64,000 nucleotides of DNA from an uncultured Bacteroides sp. (GTDB taxonomy: Bacteria; Bacteroidota; Bacteroidia; Bacteroidales; Bacteroidaceae), in assembly GCF_963677685.1 (NCBI RefSeq), contig NZ_OY782186.1, positions 2,542,001 through 2,606,000 on the forward strand, given 5' to 3'. Position 1 is the first letter of the stretch, and each line of letters starts with the position of its first letter. The notes under the pieces were generated by a model. It saw only the letters and a list, made by a program, of their open reading frames with translations. It was not told the DNA's origin and searched no databases. The position numbers were made by a program, and so were the translations under genes. Shown piece after piece: positions 47,202 to 56,782 of this stretch.

Positions 47202-47987
47202 ATGAAAGATATACTATCTGAAATAATAGCCAATAAACGTTTCGAAGTTGACTTCCAAAAACGAAACATTTCACCCGAACAATTACAAGAAGGAATAGAT
47301 AACTTGGAGGTAAAACACTCTCTAAGCCAAGCATTAATTACGTCGCCATCGGGGATTATCTCCGAATTCAAGCGCCGCTCTCCTTCCAAAGGATGGATAA
47401 AAAAAGATGCGTTAGTTAACGAAATTGTTCCTGCCTACCAGGCAGCAGGAGCAGCGGCACTCTCTATACTGACCGATGAGAAGTTTTTTGGTGGTAGCTT
47501 AAAAGATATCCGCACGGCCCGTCCACTAGTCAACATACCCATATTGCGTAAAGATTTCATTATAGATGAGTATCAACTCTATCAAGCCAAGATAATAGGT
47601 GCGGATGCCGTTTTATTAATTGCGGCAGCTCTGAAAAAAGAAGAATGTCATGTTTTAGCAGAAAAAGCACATGCCATCGGATTAGAAACACTACTAGAAA
47701 TACATAATATCGAAGAATTGTCGTACCTTAGCGAAAATATAGATGTAATAGGCATCAACAACCGCAATCTTGGTACATTCTTTACCGATGTTGAGAACTC
47801 TTTCCGCCTTGCAGAACATTTACCTGAAGAAGCCATTCTAGTATCAGAAAGTGGAATTTCCAACCCTGAAACAGTACACCGACTCCGTGAAAGTGGATTT
47901 AAAGGTTTTCTTATTGGTGAAACATTTATGAGAGAGGAAGCTCCTGGAGAAGCTTTGAATACATTTATAAGAGAAATTAATAGATAA
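47202..47987 (+). CDS. trpC: Indole-3-glycerol-phosphate synthase
   Basis: A 261-residue TIM-barrel enzyme. Key segments are ISEFKRRSPSKGWI (catalytic Lys), LSILTDEKFFGGSLKDI, PILRKDFIIDEYQLYQAKIIGADAVLLIAA, IGINNRNLGTF and LVSESGIS. It stands alone, not fused to TrpF as in E. coli. trpF starts 11 nt after it. Confidence 0.96.
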   Translation: MKDILSEIIANKRFEVDFQKRNISPEQLQEGIDNLEVKHSLSQALITSPSGIISEFKRRSPSKGWIKKDALVNEIVPAYQAAGAAALSILTDEKFFGGSLKDIRTARPLVNIPILRKDFIIDEYQLYQAKIIGADAVLLIAAALKKEECHVLAEKAHAIGLETLLEIHNIEELSYLSENIDVIGINNRNLGTFFTDVENSFRLAEHLPEEAILVSESGISNPETVHRLRESGFKGFLIGETFMREEAPGEALNTFIREINR

Positions 47988-47998
47988 AATGATTTAAG

Positions 47999-48613
47999 AT
48001 GATAAATGGTAAACTAATAAAAGTATGTGGCATGCGTGAAGCTCAAAACATAAAAGAAGTAGAGCAACTTGGTGCCGATATGATAGGATTTATCTTCTAT
48101 CCTAAATCTCCGCGTTATGTATATGAGATACCAGAGTACCTACCTACCCATGCTAATCGTATAGGAATTTTCGTAAATGAAAGCAAAAAAACAGTGCTAA
48201 CGATGGTAGACCGCTTCGGACTGGATTATGTACAACTTCATGGGGAGGAATCTCCGGAATATTGTCGCAGCCTAAAGCAGTCAGATATAAAATTAATTAA
48301 AGTTTTCTCTATACAGCGAGAAAAAGATTTGTATCCAAGTAAAGCGTATGAAGAAATTTGCGACTATTTTCTCTTCGATACTAAATCCCAACAATACGGA
48401 GGCTCAGGTAATCAGTTCGATTGGAGCTTATTAAAAGCATACAGCGGAGAAACTCCCTTCTTATTGAGCGGAGGCATTAATCTATATAGCAGTAAAGCAC
48501 TGAAAGAGTTTTCACACCCGAAACTTGCCGGATACGATCTGAACAGCCGTTTTGAATTTGCTCCCGGAAAGAAAGATACAGAAAGACTCCGAGAGTTCCT
48601 ACAACAGATATAA
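47999..48613 (+). CDS. trpF: Phosphoribosylanthranilate isomerase
   Basis: A 204-residue TIM barrel doing the Amadori step before TrpC. IKVCGMREAQNIKEV carries the general-base Cys; GFIFYPKSPRYV, VQLHGEES and a DTK at the general-acid position (YFLFDTKSQQYGGSGNQFDW) are as expected. LLSGGINLYS is the phosphate loop. Confidence 0.95.
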   Translation: MINGKLIKVCGMREAQNIKEVEQLGADMIGFIFYPKSPRYVYEIPEYLPTHANRIGIFVNESKKTVLTMVDRFGLDYVQLHGEESPEYCRSLKQSDIKLIKVFSIQREKDLYPSKAYEEICDYFLFDTKSQQYGGSGNQFDWSLLKAYSGETPFLLSGGINLYSSKALKEFSHPKLAGYDLNSRFEFAPGKKDTERLREFLQQI

Positions 48614-48642
48614 AACTAAAAATATTTCAAAAATAAGAAACA

Positions 48643-49416
48643 ATGAACAGAATTAACCATTTATTTAATAGTAATAAAAAAGATTTGCTATCTATCTATT
48701 TCTGTGCAGGACATCCTACCCTCCAAGGAACGGCTGATGTGCTCCAAGCTTTGGAAGCCAACGGGGTAAGCATGGTGGAAATAGGTATACCTTTCAGTGA
48801 TCCAATGGCTGATGGTGTTGTTATTCAGAATGCCGCTACGGAAGCGTTGCACAACGGTATGTCACTAAAAGTGCTATTTGAGCAATTACGTAATGTTCGC
48901 CGTAAAGTCAAAATACCATTAATTTTAATGGGTTATCTAAATCCTATCATGCAATATGGATTTGAAAGTTTCTGTCGTAAATGTGTGGAATGTGGCATTG
49001 ACGGAATGATTATCCCTGATTTACCTTTCAAAGATTATCAAGAACGTTATCGCCTCATAGCCGAGCGCTACAGTTTGCGTATTATCATGTTAATTACTCC
49101 TGAAACAAGTAATGAACGTGTACGTGAGATTGATGAACATACCGATGGATTCATTTATATGGTATCTTCCGCATCAACTACCGGAGCCCAGCAGGATTTT
49201 GATAGTCAGAAGCGTGCTTATTTCAAAAAAATAGAAGAGATGAAACTTCGTAATCCTCGTATGGTAGGGTTTGGCATTAGCAATAAAGCAACATTCAAAG
49301 CCGCGTGTGAGTTTTCTACAGGAGCAATCATCGGCAGCCGCTTTGTTGCACTCCTTGACGAAGAAAAAGATCCGGAAAAAGCAATACAGCGATTAATCCA
49401 AGGACTCAAGGAATAG
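48643..49416 (+). CDS. trpA: Tryptophan synthase alpha chain
   Basis: A 257-residue TIM barrel that releases indole from indole-3-glycerol phosphate. MVEIGIPFSDPMADGVVIQNA holds the catalytic Glu and Asp; ILMGYLNPIMQYG, IIPDLPF and YMVSSASTTGAQ are typical. It is the last trp gene; 189 nt and a new promoter separate it from ansA. Confidence 0.96.
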   Translation: MNRINHLFNSNKKDLLSIYFCAGHPTLQGTADVLQALEANGVSMVEIGIPFSDPMADGVVIQNAATEALHNGMSLKVLFEQLRNVRRKVKIPLILMGYLNPIMQYGFESFCRKCVECGIDGMIIPDLPFKDYQERYRLIAERYSLRIIMLITPETSNERVREIDEHTDGFIYMVSSASTTGAQQDFDSQKRAYFKKIEEMKLRNPRMVGFGISNKATFKAACEFSTGAIIGSRFVALLDEEKDPEKAIQRLIQGLKE

Positions 49417-49574
49417 CACTAAGACAGTTTCGGAAAATATAAATTAAAAGCCAACGGCGCAGATCATCTAACAAATTCATAGATATTTGTGCCGTTTTCG
49501 TATAATAACATTAAATATGAGGAGTCTTTTTTATGAACTGACTCATAAAATCATATAAATATGTTATAAAGTAG

Positions 49575-49582
49575 TATATTTG
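49575..49582 (+). promoter_or_regulatory. -7 box for ansA
   Basis: TATATTTG, exact TAnnTTTG, 23 nt before the asparaginase ATG. Confidence 0.7.
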
Positions 49583-49605
49583 CAGGCAAATTAAAAGAAA
49601 CACCC

Positions 49606-50658
49606 ATGTATATGATAACTGAATACCCTTCCGTTTTATTAATCTACACCGGTGGCACGATCGGAATGATTGAAAATCAGGAAACCGGTGCTCTTGAAAA
49701 TTTCAACTTCGATCATTTGCTTAAACATGTGCCTGAACTTAAACGTTTCAATTACCGAATAGCTTCTTATCAGTTTGATCCCCCCATTGATTCTTCTGAT
49801 ATGGAACCAACATTTTGGGCAAAGCTGGTTAAAATAATCAACTATAATTATGATTACTTTGACGGTTTCGTCATCTTGCATGGAACAGATACCATGGCTT
49901 ATACAGCTTCTGCACTAAGCTTCATGCTCGAAAACCTGAATAAGCCGGTTATTCTCACAGGTTCCCAACTTCCCATCGGCACACTTCGCACAGACGGAAA
50001 AGAAAATCTCATTACCTCCATTGAAATTGCTGCTGCTAAGAACCCTGATAAGACTCCTGTAGTTCCAGAAGTATGCATTTTCTTTGAAAATCATTTAATG
50101 CGCGGTAACCGCACCACTAAGATCAATGCTGAAAATTTTAATGCCTTCCGTTCTTTCAACTACCCTCCTTTGGCACGTGTAGGAATTCATATAAAATACG
50201 AACCTAACCTGATTCGCAAACCGGATACAACCAAACCATTAAAACCTCATTACGTTTTTGATAGCAATGTGGTTATCTTAACCCTATTCCCGGGTATACA
50301 AGAAAGTATTGTTTCTGCTCTATTGCATGTAGAGGGATTGAAAGCAGTTGTTCTAAAAACATTTGGTTCAGGTAACGCCCCACAAAAAGAGTGGTTTATT
50401 CGTGAACTACGAGAAGCCAACGAGCGGGGTATTATCATCGTCAATATCACACAATGTACTTCGGGAGGAGTAGAAATGGAACGTTATGAAACAGGATTAC
50501 AACTGCTCGAAGCAGGTGTGGTTAGCGGGCATGACAGTACCCCGGAATCCGCTCTGGCTAAACTGATGTTTCTTCTAGGTCATAAGTTGAGTAATAAAGA
50601 AATTAAATATAAGATGAACTCTTCCATTGCAGGTGAAGTAACTAAAATCAAACGCTAA
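49606..50658 (+). CDS. ansA: Type I L-asparaginase
   Basis: A 350-residue asparaginase that splits asparagine into aspartate and ammonia. The two catalytic threonines are in LLIYTGGTIGMIENQ and VILHGTDTMAYTASALSFML. No signal peptide, so cytoplasmic (type I). An alternative ATG two codons in (49612) is possible. It reverses the AsnB reaction encoded at 30309. Confidence 0.94.
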   Translation: MYMITEYPSVLLIYTGGTIGMIENQETGALENFNFDHLLKHVPELKRFNYRIASYQFDPPIDSSDMEPTFWAKLVKIINYNYDYFDGFVILHGTDTMAYTASALSFMLENLNKPVILTGSQLPIGTLRTDGKENLITSIEIAAAKNPDKTPVVPEVCIFFENHLMRGNRTTKINAENFNAFRSFNYPPLARVGIHIKYEPNLIRKPDTTKPLKPHYVFDSNVVILTLFPGIQESIVSALLHVEGLKAVVLKTFGSGNAPQKEWFIRELREANERGIIIVNITQCTSGGVEMERYETGLQLLEAGVVSGHDSTPESALAKLMFLLGHKLSNKEIKYKMNSSIAGEVTKIKR

Positions 50659-50694
50659 CCCTATTTTCATCTTCCTTACCTTTAAAAAAATAAG

Positions 50695-50755
50695 ATCTTC
50701 TTTTAAAGATAGATAAAATATACAACTTTTGTAATTTATCTCTTTATAAGAAGAT
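50695..50755 (+). terminator. Terminator after ansA
   Basis: ATCTTCTTTTAAAGATAGAT.. (50695-50717) pairs, with two small defects, with 50735-50755 (TTTATCTCTTTATAAGAAGAT); TTTTCATTTT follows. It is an AT-rich, imperfect, about 20-bp stem. Confidence 0.65.
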
Positions 50756-50813
50756 TTTCATTTTAAGCTAACTTGTTTTATTACAGTATCTTAAACATAT
50801 TTATTTGAAAGTT

Positions 50814-50825
50814 GATAGATCTATC
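50814..50825. promoter_or_regulatory. 12-bp palindrome upstream of the LruC gene
   Basis: GATAGATCTATC is a perfect palindrome about 75 nt before the -7 box at 50899, a possible operator. The rest of the 310-nt gap 50659-50968 is AT-rich and holds only this, the ansA terminator and the promoter. Confidence 0.35.
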
Positions 50826-50898
50826 CACTATATAGATAAAATAAGTTAAATCAATCAACAAAAAGCAATATTTTTCATTTTAATATTAAAGATTCAAG

Positions 50899-50906
50899 TA
50901 ATTTTG
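50899..50906 (+). promoter_or_regulatory. -7 box for the LruC lipoprotein gene
   Basis: TAATTTTG, an exact TAnnTTTG, 62 nt before the start codon. Confidence 0.55.
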
Positions 50907-50968
50907 TGGCAAAATTAAGTTTTTAGCAACTTGATCTTAAGAAAAATATATTTATAGAATAACTGAAT

Positions 50969-53290
50969 ATGAAAATTACATTAAAACAAACTCTTGCGAT
51001 TGCGTTATTAACGCTTTCTGGTATGTTTGTAAGTTGTGTTGATTCTGGAAAAGATCTCTATGATGCGCAAAAGACCAAAGCATTATATGAAGAGGCTTTC
51101 CCTGTAAAAAATGTAGATCCTGAAATGGATTGGAAAACAACAAATACAGCCAGTGTCAATGTTAGTGTAAATGAGGATGAAGGAATCGATTATAAAATAC
51201 AAGTATTCGACGCCAACCCTCTCAATCCTGAAAGCAAAGCAAAATTATTAACTTCTGGTGAGGCTAATAATGAGACATCCTTTACTACTACAATGGATTA
51301 TCCGAGTGCATTAACTAGAGTATTTATAGCTCGTGTTGATGCTAATGGTAGATACATGGTAACGACAGATAGTATTAAAAATGGTGTCATAACAGCCTCC
51401 TTTGGAAATACAACGATAAGCAATCGTTCACTTACAAGAGCGGCTTCCAATGAAATCCCAACCATTGATGCTCCTTACAGCCCTAGCGATGTTTCCACCA
51501 TGCTAAACAATGTAAATGCAACTGAAATAAAGGATGGATGGGATTTAGCTGGCAAAAAATCATGGGGAGGGGACTATAGTACATACCCTATATTTAGTAT
51601 ACCTAATACTAATATTCGCTATTTTAAAATAACGAAAAACGTTTCAACAAACTTTAGTATTACTTCCACTAATACTAAAGCAAAAGTAATAATAACAGGA
51701 AAACTTACCATCAATAATAATTATAACATCAACAGCGGTGAATTCATTATAGCTGATGGTGGAGAATTAGTCCTTTCTCATGATCTCATATTAACAAATG
51801 GAGCATATATCACAGTATTGCCTGGTGGAAAAATATCCGGCAATTACACAATCAATGTAGCAGATGGTTCCAACCATAAAACGAATTATAATGGCGGCGA
51901 AGTCAATATCAAAACGTTTGATATAGATTGTACCGGGATATTCTATAATGCAGGTAAGTTAACTCTAAATTCTTACAATGCCTCAAGCTATGATGCCGTA
52001 CTTATTAATCGCGGACATATAACAGCAAATACAATATTCGGGAATAACAATACCGATATTCAAAATGCATGTTACATTGAAACTAGCGGCAATTTGACTT
52101 GCAGAAAATTAGTGATGGGAAGTAGTTCAGCCATCAAATGCGGAAGTTTCACTAATGATGGAACTAGCATTCTGACAATGACTGCTCATGAAAATTCAAT
52201 GCTAACTTGCACAGGTGCTATAGATATGAATCGAATTATAACAGGACCAAGATCAGGTTATGCTCTGATTAAGTTTGACGGTAGCAAATTAAGTGACCGT
52301 ATCAACTACAGCAATGTCGCAGTGAATAATAATATAATTTGCGATATAGCAAACCAAAGATCAAGCGGATCCATTCATTTCTGGAATTGGACTCCATTTG
52401 ATTGGTTAGTCAACAGATTATATCACGGCGCTACTTATTGCAACGAAAACAAGGCCAATTTCCTCTTACCAGCCGGAGATTGCACTGGCGAAGGGTACGG
52501 CGCTAGCGGTTCTGACGACGTAAATGTAAATCCAATGAATTATACTTATGCTTATGAGGATAATTATCCTTCAGCAGGAGATTATGATTTTAATGATATT
52601 GTATTAAATGTGTCAACAGAATATGACAGAGAAAAGAGAACCAATGACATCAAAAAAATACAATACAATGTAACTCTTAGTGCAGTAGGTGCAACAAAGA
52701 AACTTGGAGCTGCTCTTCGACTGGTTGGCATAAACAAAAGCGCCATTAAGTCAATTACATTTGGTGGGGATCAAAATTCATTCAGACAAACTTTATCTGG
52801 TTCAATGTTTGAAGATGCTACTACGGAAACAAATGGTAGTGAAGTTGTTATCCCATTATTCGGAGATGCTCATGCAGTATATGGTTACAGCCAAAGGAAA
52901 ATGCTTAATACTGGACTGGAAAATACCAATAAGCTGTATACCCTTGAAGTGATTATAGAATTGAATGATCAAACTAAAACAGCTCCTATCATTAGTATGG
53001 ACAACCTAGACTTTTTCATTGCTTACGGGAATATTGGTTCCAGAACAGAAATTCATTTATATGAGATGAAAAATTATGGAGCTACAGCTAATGGAACGAT
53101 ACATCAACAAAATTTAGATGCAGCAGGCAATTATACTTGGGCTATCCGTGTCCCAGAATTTAAATACCCGAAAGAATCTGTTGGCATAACGACTGCATAT
53201 CCAGACTTTCAAGCATGGGCAACAGATAGAATGGTGCATACTGATTGGTATAAGTCTTACTCTAATAGCAAAGTATATATCAGAGAATAG
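50969..53290 (+). CDS. LruC domain-containing lipoprotein
   Basis: A 773-residue surface or periplasmic lipoprotein. The signal peptide ends at the lipobox MFVSC (about residue 23). A ~100-residue N-terminal part (DLYDAQKTKALYEEAFPVKNVDPEMDWKTT) is common in Bacteroidales lipoproteins. The middle, about 220-450, is rich in Asn/Ile/Gly strand repeats such as GGELVLSHDLILTNGAYITVLPGG, suggesting a beta-helix. The C-terminal LruC/DUF4842 domain starts near YAYEDNYPSAGDYDFNDIVLNVS with its calcium-binding-like DYDFND motif. Function is unknown; similar proteins occur at the cell surface of Bacteroides. Confidence 0.82.
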   Translation: MKITLKQTLAIALLTLSGMFVSCVDSGKDLYDAQKTKALYEEAFPVKNVDPEMDWKTTNTASVNVSVNEDEGIDYKIQVFDANPLNPESKAKLLTSGEANNETSFTTTMDYPSALTRVFIARVDANGRYMVTTDSIKNGVITASFGNTTISNRSLTRAASNEIPTIDAPYSPSDVSTMLNNVNATEIKDGWDLAGKKSWGGDYSTYPIFSIPNTNIRYFKITKNVSTNFSITSTNTKAKVIITGKLTINNNYNINSGEFIIADGGELVLSHDLILTNGAYITVLPGGKISGNYTINVADGSNHKTNYNGGEVNIKTFDIDCTGIFYNAGKLTLNSYNASSYDAVLINRGHITANTIFGNNNTDIQNACYIETSGNLTCRKLVMGSSSAIKCGSFTNDGTSILTMTAHENSMLTCTGAIDMNRIITGPRSGYALIKFDGSKLSDRINYSNVAVNNNIICDIANQRSSGSIHFWNWTPFDWLVNRLYHGATYCNENKANFLLPAGDCTGEGYGASGSDDVNVNPMNYTYAYEDNYPSAGDYDFNDIVLNVSTEYDREKRTNDIKKIQYNVTLSAVGATKKLGAALRLVGINKSAIKSITFGGDQNSFRQTLSGSMFEDATTETNGSEVVIPLFGDAHAVYGYSQRKMLNTGLENTNKLYTLEVIIELNDQTKTAPIISMDNLDFFIAYGNIGSRTEIHLYEMKNYGATANGTIHQQNLDAAGNYTWAIRVPEFKYPKESVGITTAYPDFQAWATDRMVHTDWYKSYSNSKVYIRE

Positions 53291-53315
53291 TATACCCTAG
53301 AATACCCTCATAAAG

Positions 53316-53347
53316 AAAGCGGAAAAATATTTTTTCCGCTTTTTTTA
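53316..53347 (+). terminator. Terminator after the LruC gene
   Basis: AAAGCGGAAAAA / TTTTTTCCGCTTT hairpin with a tight loop, continuing into TTTTTTT. Confidence 0.85.
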
Positions 53348-53411
53348 TAAAAGAACAAATATTTTTTTTAAACAATTCCTATTTCATTAGAGTTTTTTTT
53401 AAAAGATTCCA

Positions 53412-53419
53412 TATCTTTG
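53412..53419 (+). promoter_or_regulatory. -7 box of the receiver/glycan cassette
   Basis: TATCTTTG, exact TAnnTTTG, 65 nt before the receiver gene; the four genes that follow are nearly contiguous. Confidence 0.7.
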
Positions 53420-53483
53420 TCCCTTATCGAAATAAGCAATGTCAGTAAGTCCATAATATAAAATCAAAATTATATAAACAATC

Positions 53484-53849
53484 ATGAAAAAGAAGATTAT
53501 ACTTATCGACGATAAGCCTTCCATCGGAAAAGTTGTATCTATCTATCTCAGCTCAGAATATGAGTTCATCTATTTCGAAAGCCCTATTAAAGCTATTGAG
53601 TGGTTGCAAAAAGGAGAAGTACCTGATCTAATCATATCAGACATTCGTATGCCTGATATGAGAGGAGACGAGTTTCTTAGCTACATCAAAAAGAATGAAT
53701 TATTTAAATCAATACCGGTAATCATGCTCTCAAGTGAAGAAAGCACTACTGAAAGAATAAGATTACTCGAAGAGGGAGCTGCTGACTATATTTTGAAACC
53801 TTTCAATCCTCTTGAATTAAAAGTTCGCATAAAAAAGATAATTCAATAA
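53484..53849 (+). CDS. Stand-alone response-regulator receiver protein
   Basis: A 121-residue receiver domain with no output domain. The acidic pocket is Asp9-Asp10 (ILIDDKPS), the phospho-acceptor is Asp53 (LIISDIRMPDMRG), then Ser83/84 (IMLSSEE) and Lys105 (YILKPFNP), so it should be phosphorylatable. No histidine kinase is nearby. It is first in a cassette with a sugar transferase whose N-terminus looks like a degenerate receiver, so protein-protein control of that enzyme is an attractive guess. Confidence 0.93.
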   Translation: MKKKIILIDDKPSIGKVVSIYLSSEYEFIYFESPIKAIEWLQKGEVPDLIISDIRMPDMRGDEFLSYIKKNELFKSIPVIMLSSEESTTERIRLLEEGAADYILKPFNPLELKVRIKKIIQ

Positions 53850-53858
53850 TCAAATTTC

Positions 53859-55001
53859 ATGCAGCACCTTATCTACATAGGAGAGAACACTCAGGCCATC
53901 AAACGTTTTTCTAGTATGTTCCAAGGAGCATTCCATATCGCATCTTCGTGCAATAGGGTAAGCATGATTATTGACCAAATAAAAGAAAAAGAAGACATTT
54001 CACTCTTCTATGAACAGAAAAATCAAAAAGAAGATTTAGCAGATATATCCTATTTAAGAAAAAAGCACCATCAACTCTACATGGTATTGATTACTAAGGG
54101 GCTAGAAAAAGAAGAGGCTCTGAAATATCTAAAAGCAGGAATTAACAATACCATATCTCCTAAGGCTACAGAAGAATCATTCCACTTTTTGAATAAATTT
54201 ATCTCTCAAAGGAAGGTAAACAAAAAAGAAAAAAGAAAGGACAACAAAATACAAATGTTTAAATTACCAACTTGGAAGAGAATATTTGATCTTGTCTTTT
54301 CTACTATTGCGCTGATGTTCTTATCGCCTTTATTGTGTCTGACCGCTATTGCTATACGACTAGAAAGCAAAGGAAGTATCATCTACAAATCGAAACGTGT
54401 AGGTAGCAATTACCTGATCTTTGATTTTTTGAAATTTCGCTCGATGTACACCAATGCCGACAAGCGATTAAAAGATCTCAATAAATTAAATCAATATCAA
54501 AACGAAGAAAGTGCGGAACCTCCTATTTGTGATAATACAATAGGAAGTAGCGAAGAAGAAATTGTTCTCATCTCTGATGATTTTGTTATATCCGAACAAG
54601 ACTATATTAGCCAAAAATCTCAGGAGAAGAAAAATTCTTTCGTTAAATTGGAACATGATCCTCGCATTACAAAAGTAGGGCGTTTTATTAGAAAATATAG
54701 TATTGACGAACTACCACAACTCATTAACATATTAATTGGAGACATGTCTATCGTGGGAAATCGCCCTTTACCTCTTTACGAAGCGGAATTGTTGACCAGT
54801 GATGAATACATAGACCGCTTTATGGCACCTTCGGGACTCACCGGGTTATGGCAAGTGGAAAAACGAGGAGAATCCGGCAAATTATCTGCTGAAGAAAGAA
54901 AACAACTAGACATCACGTATGCTAAAACTTTTTCTTTCTGGCTGGATATTAAGATTATATTTAAAACTCTGACTGCTTTTATCCAAAAAGAAGATGTCTG
55001 A
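53859..55001 (+). CDS. Phosphoglycosyl transferase with N-terminal pseudo-receiver
   Basis: A 380-residue fusion. Residues 1-118 have receiver-like alternation (LIYIGENTQAIKRFSSMFQ; YMVLITKGLEKEEALKYLKAGINNTISPKA) but no phospho-acceptor Asp (position taken by ISLFYEQ). From 138 comes a monotopic sugar-1-phosphate transferase of the PglC/WcaJ type: membrane helix IFDLVFSTIALMFLSPLLCLTAIAI, KFRSMYTNADK, HDPRITKVGRFIRKYSIDELPQLINIL with the catalytic Asp283-Glu284, and GDMSIVGNRPLPLYEAE. An acidic, low-complexity insert (about 205-262) splits the catalytic domain. It should load the first sugar on undecaprenyl phosphate. Confidence 0.88.
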   Translation: MQHLIYIGENTQAIKRFSSMFQGAFHIASSCNRVSMIIDQIKEKEDISLFYEQKNQKEDLADISYLRKKHHQLYMVLITKGLEKEEALKYLKAGINNTISPKATEESFHFLNKFISQRKVNKKEKRKDNKIQMFKLPTWKRIFDLVFSTIALMFLSPLLCLTAIAIRLESKGSIIYKSKRVGSNYLIFDFLKFRSMYTNADKRLKDLNKLNQYQNEESAEPPICDNTIGSSEEEIVLISDDFVISEQDYISQKSQEKKNSFVKLEHDPRITKVGRFIRKYSIDELPQLINILIGDMSIVGNRPLPLYEAELLTSDEYIDRFMAPSGLTGLWQVEKRGESGKLSAEERKQLDITYAKTFSFWLDIKIIFKTLTAFIQKEDV

Positions 55002-55908
55002 TACGATTTCCTATCCACTCATCTCGATCATTACTATCAATTATAACGGTCTGCAAGATACATGCGAATTGATTGATTCTCTCTATTCCTGCATACACTC
55101 AGTAACGTATGAGATTATTGTAGTAGACAATGCATCAGAGAATCAGGAAGCATCGGTTATCAAACAGAAATACCCATCGGTCAATGTTATCGAAAGCAAG
55201 GATAACCTAGGCTTCTCCGGTGGAAATAACCTAGGCATCCGCCAGGCAAAAGGGGACTTCATCTTGCTTCTCAATAACGACACATTGGTCGAGAAAGATG
55301 GATTTCATCAATTAATAGAGACTTTTAATCAGAATCCATCTGTGGGAATGGTGTGTCCCAAGATACGTTTTGCCGATGATGAAATAATTATCCAATATGC
55401 CGGGTACACAGAACTAAGTAGTATTACCCTCAGAAACAGGGCTATAGGGCTAGGAGAAAAAGATAAGGGACAGTACAACAAATGTTATCAAACCTCTTAT
55501 GTGCACGGTGCAGCTGTGATGATCAGAAAAGAAGCTATAAACAAAGTTGGCTTAATGCCGGAAATCTTCTTTCTATATTATGAAGAGATTGATTGGAGCA
55601 CAAGTTTTAAAGAACACGGGTATGAGATATGGTACAATGGCAACTGTACCATCTATCACAAAGAGAGCCAAAGCGTAGGACAAGAGAGTGCAATGCGTAG
55701 CTATTATATGATGCGCAACAGACTTCTATACGCATGGCGGCATAAACATGGCTGGCAAAAATGGGCATCCATTATTTACCTGATGGTGATAGCTGCCGGA
55801 AAGAATAGTATGCTGCATATCTCTGAAAAAAAACCGCAACTAGCCCTTGCTATATTCAAAGGTATTATTGCCTTCATCTTTATGAAGAATAAATTAAAAC
55901 AGCAATAA
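54994..55908 (+). CDS. Family 2 glycosyltransferase
   Basis: A 304-residue GT2 of the rhamnosyltransferase-like type. [21 protein letters not shown] and [12 protein letters not shown] form the nucleotide site; [16 protein letters not shown] carries the DxD-like motif, and [33 protein letters not shown] is the acceptor region. A hydrophobic C-terminal stretch near 260-275 suggests membrane attachment. It overlaps the transferase gene by 8 nt and presumably adds the next sugar. Confidence 0.9.
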   Translation: MSDTISYPLISIITINYNGLQDTCELIDSLYSCIHSVTYEIIVVDNASENQEASVIKQKYPSVNVIESKDNLGFSGGNNLGIRQAKGDFILLLNNDTLVEKDGFHQLIETFNQNPSVGMVCPKIRFADDEIIIQYAGYTELSSITLRNRAIGLGEKDKGQYNKCYQTSYVHGAAVMIRKEAINKVGLMPEIFFLYYEEIDWSTSFKEHGYEIWYNGNCTIYHKESQSVGQESAMRSYYMMRNRLLYAWRHKHGWQKWASIIYLMVIAAGKNSMLHISEKKPQLALAIFKGIIAFIFMKNKLKQQ

Positions 55909-56531
55909 TGAGATTATCCCTGAAAGAAAAAATAGAAAAACATCCGGCATTAAAATTAATGTTTCACAGATTCATCATGCATCCTACAAAAACAAGGCCG
56001 CAATGGTGGATTCGTCTATTTAGCTTTCTTTATCTCAAACGAGGCAAAGGTTCTGTTATCTATCGAAGTGTACGCATGGATCTCCCTCCTTTTAAACGCT
56101 TTTCTCTAGGTACCTATTCTGTCGTAGAAGATTATTCCTGCCTAAATAATGCCGTAGGCGATCTTATTATAGGCAACTATACTCGCATCGGTCTGCGAAA
56201 CACCATAATCGGGCCTGTTAACATTGGTAACCATGTCAATCTAGCTCAAAATGTTACCGTCACCGCCCTTAACCATAACTTTGAAAACGTAGAGCTTAGA
56301 ATTGACGAACAAGGTATCACAACATCTCCTGTCACCATTGAAGACGATGTATGGGTAGGAGCTAACGCTGTCATTTTACCGGGAGTAACTCTTGGAAAAC
56401 ACTCAGTTGTAGCTGCCGGAAGCATAGTTAGCCACTCCATTCCTCCTTACTCAGTATGCGCAGGTACCCCTGCACGAATTATCAAAAAATACAATTTTGA
56501 TAACAAAAAATGGGAAAAGACTAATTTCTAA
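55908..56531 (+). CDS. Hexapeptide-repeat acyltransferase
   Basis: A 207-residue left-handed beta-helix acyltransferase. Hexapeptide turns run from about 85 ([37 protein letters not shown]), the catalytic His is probably in [15 protein letters not shown], and [54 protein letters not shown] is the usual end. It probably acetylates a sugar of the glycan made by the two upstream enzymes. Its ATG overlaps the GT2 stop (TAATG), the closest coupling in the cassette. Confidence 0.9.
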   Translation: MRLSLKEKIEKHPALKLMFHRFIMHPTKTRPQWWIRLFSFLYLKRGKGSVIYRSVRMDLPPFKRFSLGTYSVVEDYSCLNNAVGDLIIGNYTRIGLRNTIIGPVNIGNHVNLAQNVTVTALNHNFENVELRIDEQGITTSPVTIEDDVWVGANAVILPGVTLGKHSVVAAGSIVSHSIPPYSVCAGTPARIIKKYNFDNKKWEKTNF

Positions 56532-56599
56532 CTACATATAGGGATCAACAAGCATTAATATACCACATAAAAGGGATTGCAGGATGTATGCAAGCGCCC

Positions 56600-56712
56600 T
56601 ATCTTTGCAGTATCAGAATTTAATTAATTAGTCATAATTTTATTACGTAGCCACATTAAAGTAAAATTAGACAAATCCTGTCGAAGTGATTTCGCCGGGA
56701 TTTTGTTTTTTT
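56600..56712 (+). ncRNA. Candidate small RNA or gpmA attenuator leader
   Basis: An exact -7 box TATCTTTG (56600-56607) is followed, about 65 nt later, by a terminator-like hairpin: AAATCCTGTCGAA (56673-56685), loop GTGA, then 56690-56703, with one mismatch and one G-U pair, and TGTTTTTTT. No ATG lies between. The expected transcript is about 100 nt. It may be a free RNA or an attenuated leader of gpmA, whose ATG is 71 nt further; no other clear TAnnTTTG box was seen before gpmA. Confidence 0.5.
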
Positions 56713-56782
56713 AAAGAAACATTCTTTTGCTGAAAGATGTTATAATACATATTCATTAATATAATTATAGTTACACAGAAAT

